Assembly: GCF_947179165.1 (NCBI RefSeq)
Contig: NC_077242.1
Span: 47,997,097 to 48,061,096 of the forward strand
Direction: 5' to 3'
Source: Solanum dulcamara
Lineage: Eukaryota; Streptophyta; Magnoliopsida; Solanales; Solanaceae
Length of the DNA stretch: 64,000 bases
How positions within the stretch are numbered: position 1 is the stretch's first letter; each line of letters opens with the position of its first letter. This document shows, in pieces, positions 60,714 through 64,000 of this stretch. A model generated the notes under the pieces. The model did no database searches. It saw only the letters and a list, made by a program, of their open reading frames with translations, and was not told the DNA's origin. Both the position numbers and the translations under genes were made by a program.

Positions 60714-63700
60714 TGTTACACCCCGCACTCTTGAGCTCTGAACGTCTTCTTAAGTTCCTTAGACACTATCATGTGAGCCGGATAAGCTACAACACTATCA
60801 AACAATTCTAAGGAAAGAAGATTGTGATACCTCGCGAGAAGGGAGGTTGGAGATAGAGTCATAAGAATCCAGAAAGAGTTGGAGGCTAAGAAATGAGTCA
60901 TAGGACTCGATTTACCTACGTAAGACACTAAGTTAAGAGTCTTATACACTTAAGTTGCTTAAGTATATATCAAGCTTACGTAGCACAGATTACATAGGCT
61001 CTTAAAGTAAGACGAGATTACGAACCCGCGAGGAAGGGAAAAAGACGACGCCTGGCAGCCAATGGAGGAGCGACATGTGGCAGCACCTCAAGCAAGCAGG
61101 TGATGCACCTACTTAGGGTCAAGTAGGTGATGCAGCTGCTTGGGGGAGGTGGACCCCGCTGCCACGTGGCAGCCCCTAATTTGCAGCATGACACGGTGGC
61201 CAATCATGGCTTGACACGTGTCATACTTAGGGGATGACACGTGCCACCCCTTGGGACCACCTATATAAGTTGATATGTATCCTAATGACTTCAGTTCATT
61301 AGCAAATTTCCAGCAGCAACGTGAGAAAACAAACCCTAAGAGCTAAGGAGAAAATTTCGACGGCTTGGGAGAAAAAAATAGGTAAGTCCCGTTTTCATTC
61401 CATAAATCAATTAATTAGCATATACTACGATGATATGGAAGTATTAGTAGTACAAAAATAGGATTTGGTGCAGCAAAAATCGGACAGCAAGCTGCCACAA
61501 CGATTCAGCACATGAAAAAAGTGTCGAGGCACGATTTTGGCGAGTTCTATCCAATTTCGAGAAAGGTAAGTTCTTCCCCTCTAATTTGAAGTTTATGATG
61601 TTAAATTATGGTGTTTTACACACCTTAGGAGCTGCTGGAATTTGGGGAAAAGGTTTGAAAAGTTTGGCGTTCGAAATAAACGACTTTAGAATAGCTATAG
61701 TTAAGTTGTTGTCGAAATAAGGTGTTGTGCGCGTGGGGGATGCTGCTGGTTGTGTTGAGGCATGTTGCAGGGTCTAAAATTTCTCTAAATTAGTTGTGGG
61801 AGCTTCTGGTTACAACCACATGACCCTCCTCTTTGCAATTAAAGAATTCTCGAAAGAAAGATTAAAAACTCTAGTTTTGGTATCTTAGTTTCGAGTGAAT
61901 TGTTGGGGGTTTATATTGTGTAATTTTGGTCGTAATATGTATATGTATGGTCTGATGGTTGCATTGTTGGTTGGCTGCAGGTTCTAAGGACATGGTTTGG
62001 AATTCAGATAGGGCACATTATAGGGGAGGTGCTGCCCGATTTCCGTTAACGCCTTAACTAGTTAAGGAACTAGTCGAGAAGGCAAGCGAAGGGATGAATG
62101 TTATGAATACTCGTGGGTAGTCAAAGTTGCTGAAAAGTCTAAGGTTGTTAATACCTGCATTACTTCCATGTTAAATAGGTTTCGAGGACAACGACATGGA
62201 TGTGATTAAGAGAAGTCCATACGAGGTATGTGAAGCTTTCCTTTAGCGTGTTTTTGGAATAGATATGTAGAGCTATTCTTCTTTTCTTTTGACATGTCTT
62301 AGATATAGGCTATAAATGATATGTATATGATATTTGGGATTTAATTCATTCGTAAAGCCTGAGTATGAGTCGAGACTCTCGTTTACTTCTGGATATTAGA
62401 AATTCTGCAATAGCTGAGTTATTGCCTTTAAGTCTTCTATGTAATGAAAATTAGTACATGTAATGCCCAATTCTCCTTTCCTTTGGAATGGATTGATTTT
62501 AAGGGAAATGGTGTATGATATAGGTTTAGAGGTAATTCCATTTACGAGCTCTGAGTGTAACTCGTGACTTGTAGTCACTCCTGAACATCAAGAGTCTGAA
62601 AGTAGTCAAACTACTATTCTCTAGCCTGCTATATAATGAATAGTAAGTAGAGGTACTAGCTCCTCTTTTTAGAGGCTCTGAAATGATAATTGCCGTTGAT
62701 TGCATGAGTTTAGTCTTTGACTAGATAAATTGTGTTTCTGATTGCATAGACTATATTTTTGATTGCATAAACTGTGTGGCATTATTCTGATGCATGTTTG
62801 TGATCCCTGAAGCCTCAACTGATGTAAGCCCTAATGACATCTAAAGGGATACCTCGGATAATTACTCCCCCAGTCTTCAGGTGATAGTTCACTTGATTGT
62901 TTCATTGAGTCTCAGATAATGACTTAGTTGCATATGGTTTTTCACTACTCTACCCGTGCCTATTGTAACCCATCCTTCCTCAAGTCCCACGATGGGCCAG
63001 GAATGTTATCGTGCACAGTGTTACTACTTCTTTCACCGCGTCCTGGGCCGGATGTATATAGTTCCACGCACGAGAAGACGATGCCGTACGTGAGGTATGA
63101 TATATGTTATATGGTATGACGATACGATTATTCACCGAGTCTCGCGCCGGCTGTAATATGATAGTATATGTGGTGAAATAAGGAAGGAACACCGAGTCCA
63201 TCCTTAGAGGGCCGGGTACGTATGTATATTATGATGGTACGCTATAGACGTACACCACTCCATTCACCGAGTCCCTCACTAAAGGGGACGGATACTTTAT
63301 GTAGGCATGCATATGAGATTAGAGTGATACATTGTGACCCTGAGCCCCGCAGTGAACCGGGTATAACACAATGATATACATGATAAGATGATACCGTATA
63401 CGATGATATGATGAAATGAAATACATTATGATATAATGATATGTGATTATGAAGTAATGATGATGACACCGAGTTCACTAGAGGGCCGAGCACAGTATAT
63501 GATGGTGTATAGGATTACGTGTCCTAAGGTGCAGGTACAGTATTTTGTTAATTGTTATACTTGTCCCCTGCATACCTATTTCAGTTATGATCTCAGTTAC
63601 GATGTGTTATGCTTTATATACTCAGTACATATATCGTACTGACCCCCTCTTTTCTCGGGGGGCTGCGTTTCATGCCCGCAGGTACAGATGTTTATTTTGG

Positions 63701-64000
63701 AGATCCATCAGCATAGGAGTTCCTCTCAGCTGTGTCGGAAGTGCTTCACTGTTCTGGAGCCTAAATTTTGATGCTAGTCACTTAATGTATATATTTGTAC
63801 ATTCAGGGGTACGGCGGGGGCCTTGTCCTGCCTTATGTTGCGGTTCCTATTCTTAGAGGTCTGTAGACATATGTGTATGTGGGTTGTTTGTGAGTTAGTT
63901 TCGATGTTGCCTATTCGATATGTTGTGAATGTTTTTGTTATAGCAGCCTTATCGGCTTGCGTGCCCTTTAATGATATGATATGAATGGAAGAGGCTACAG
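60714..64000 (+). mobile_element. Element C 3' LTR, right end cut by window
   Basis: 3287 of about 3430 expected bases. G-box palindromes are at 61159-61172, 61212-61223 and 61238-61243, TATATAAG at 61262-61269, and hairpins at 63643-63662 and 63813-63832. The expected end, near 64141, lies outside the window. Confidence 0.92.

Larger units (their letters stand above)
53929..64000 (+). mobile_element. Element C: non-autonomous Ty3/gypsy (LARD-like), right end outside window
   Basis: 5' LTR, primer site, 3.36 kb internal region, polypurine tract and 3' LTR up to the window edge; about 140 bases of the 3' LTR are missing. It is inserted in the leader of element D; the expected right-hand duplication would be TTTTC (53924-53928). 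The LTRs are much more alike than those of A or H (about 4 differences in the first 90 aligned bases by eye), so this is the youngest clear element here. It lacks gag, protease and RT and carries a 5S rRNA-like segment. Confidence 0.9.

Overview
The window looks like plant nuclear heterochromatin. It is an AT-rich, roughly 64 kb stack of nested retrotransposons in which I find no intact cellular gene. Every coding trace I can assign is broken gag/pol from Ty3/gypsy elements (chromovirus type where the C-terminus survives) or ORF1/ORF2 of a plant L1-type LINE. LTRs over 3 kb, an initiator-Met-tRNA type primer site (TGGTATCAGAGC) and the style of the LTR ends suggest a Solanaceae genome such as Capsicum, Solanum or a relative. 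That is inference from recall and was not searched.

Three LTR families explain nearly all the sequence. Family 1 has 3.2-3.75 kb LTRs starting TGTTAYACC and ending near GGGTCGTGACA, and is Del/Tekay-like. It provides the LTR at 1-2951, element A (5394-19624), solo LTR B (5561-8966), solo LTR F (41447-44616), an LTR cluster with an element start (47258-53928) and element C (53929 past the window end). Family 2 has a 3.2 kb LTR starting near TGTTATAATGACC and ending GTCGTGACA. It provides element H (22321-38924) and fragment M (4333-4879). Family 3 starts TGTAA and ends TCGTGACA, with arrays of short inverted repeats. It provides L, P, N and Q.

Layout: LTR (1-2951, minus) lies next to a pol fragment (2952-4332), followed by M. 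P is interrupted by solo LTR L, L is interrupted by element A, and the 5' LTR of A is interrupted by solo LTR B, a nest four deep. Target duplications are exact for A (ATAAG) and B (AGTTG) and imperfect for L. LTR N (22049-40767) is interrupted by H, whose 5' LTR is interrupted by a 5.5 kb LINE. A reverse-strand gag fragment (40768-45641) is interrupted by solo LTR F and directly abuts LTR Q (45642-47257). Family-1 LTR pieces follow, then a duplicated element leader, into which element C is inserted.

Most interesting: A and C share the same 3.4-3.6 kb internal region with no gag, protease or RT, only integrase/chromodomain relics. This is a non-autonomous LARD-like family that must have moved in trans. 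C also carries a nearly complete 5S rRNA-like segment absent from A. Family-1 LTRs keep two RNA hairpins near their 3' ends whose stems change in a compensating way between copies. Their promoters carry clustered CACGTG palindromes and AAGTAGGTG/CACCTACTT inverted repeats just upstream of the TATA box. All homology statements are by eye.
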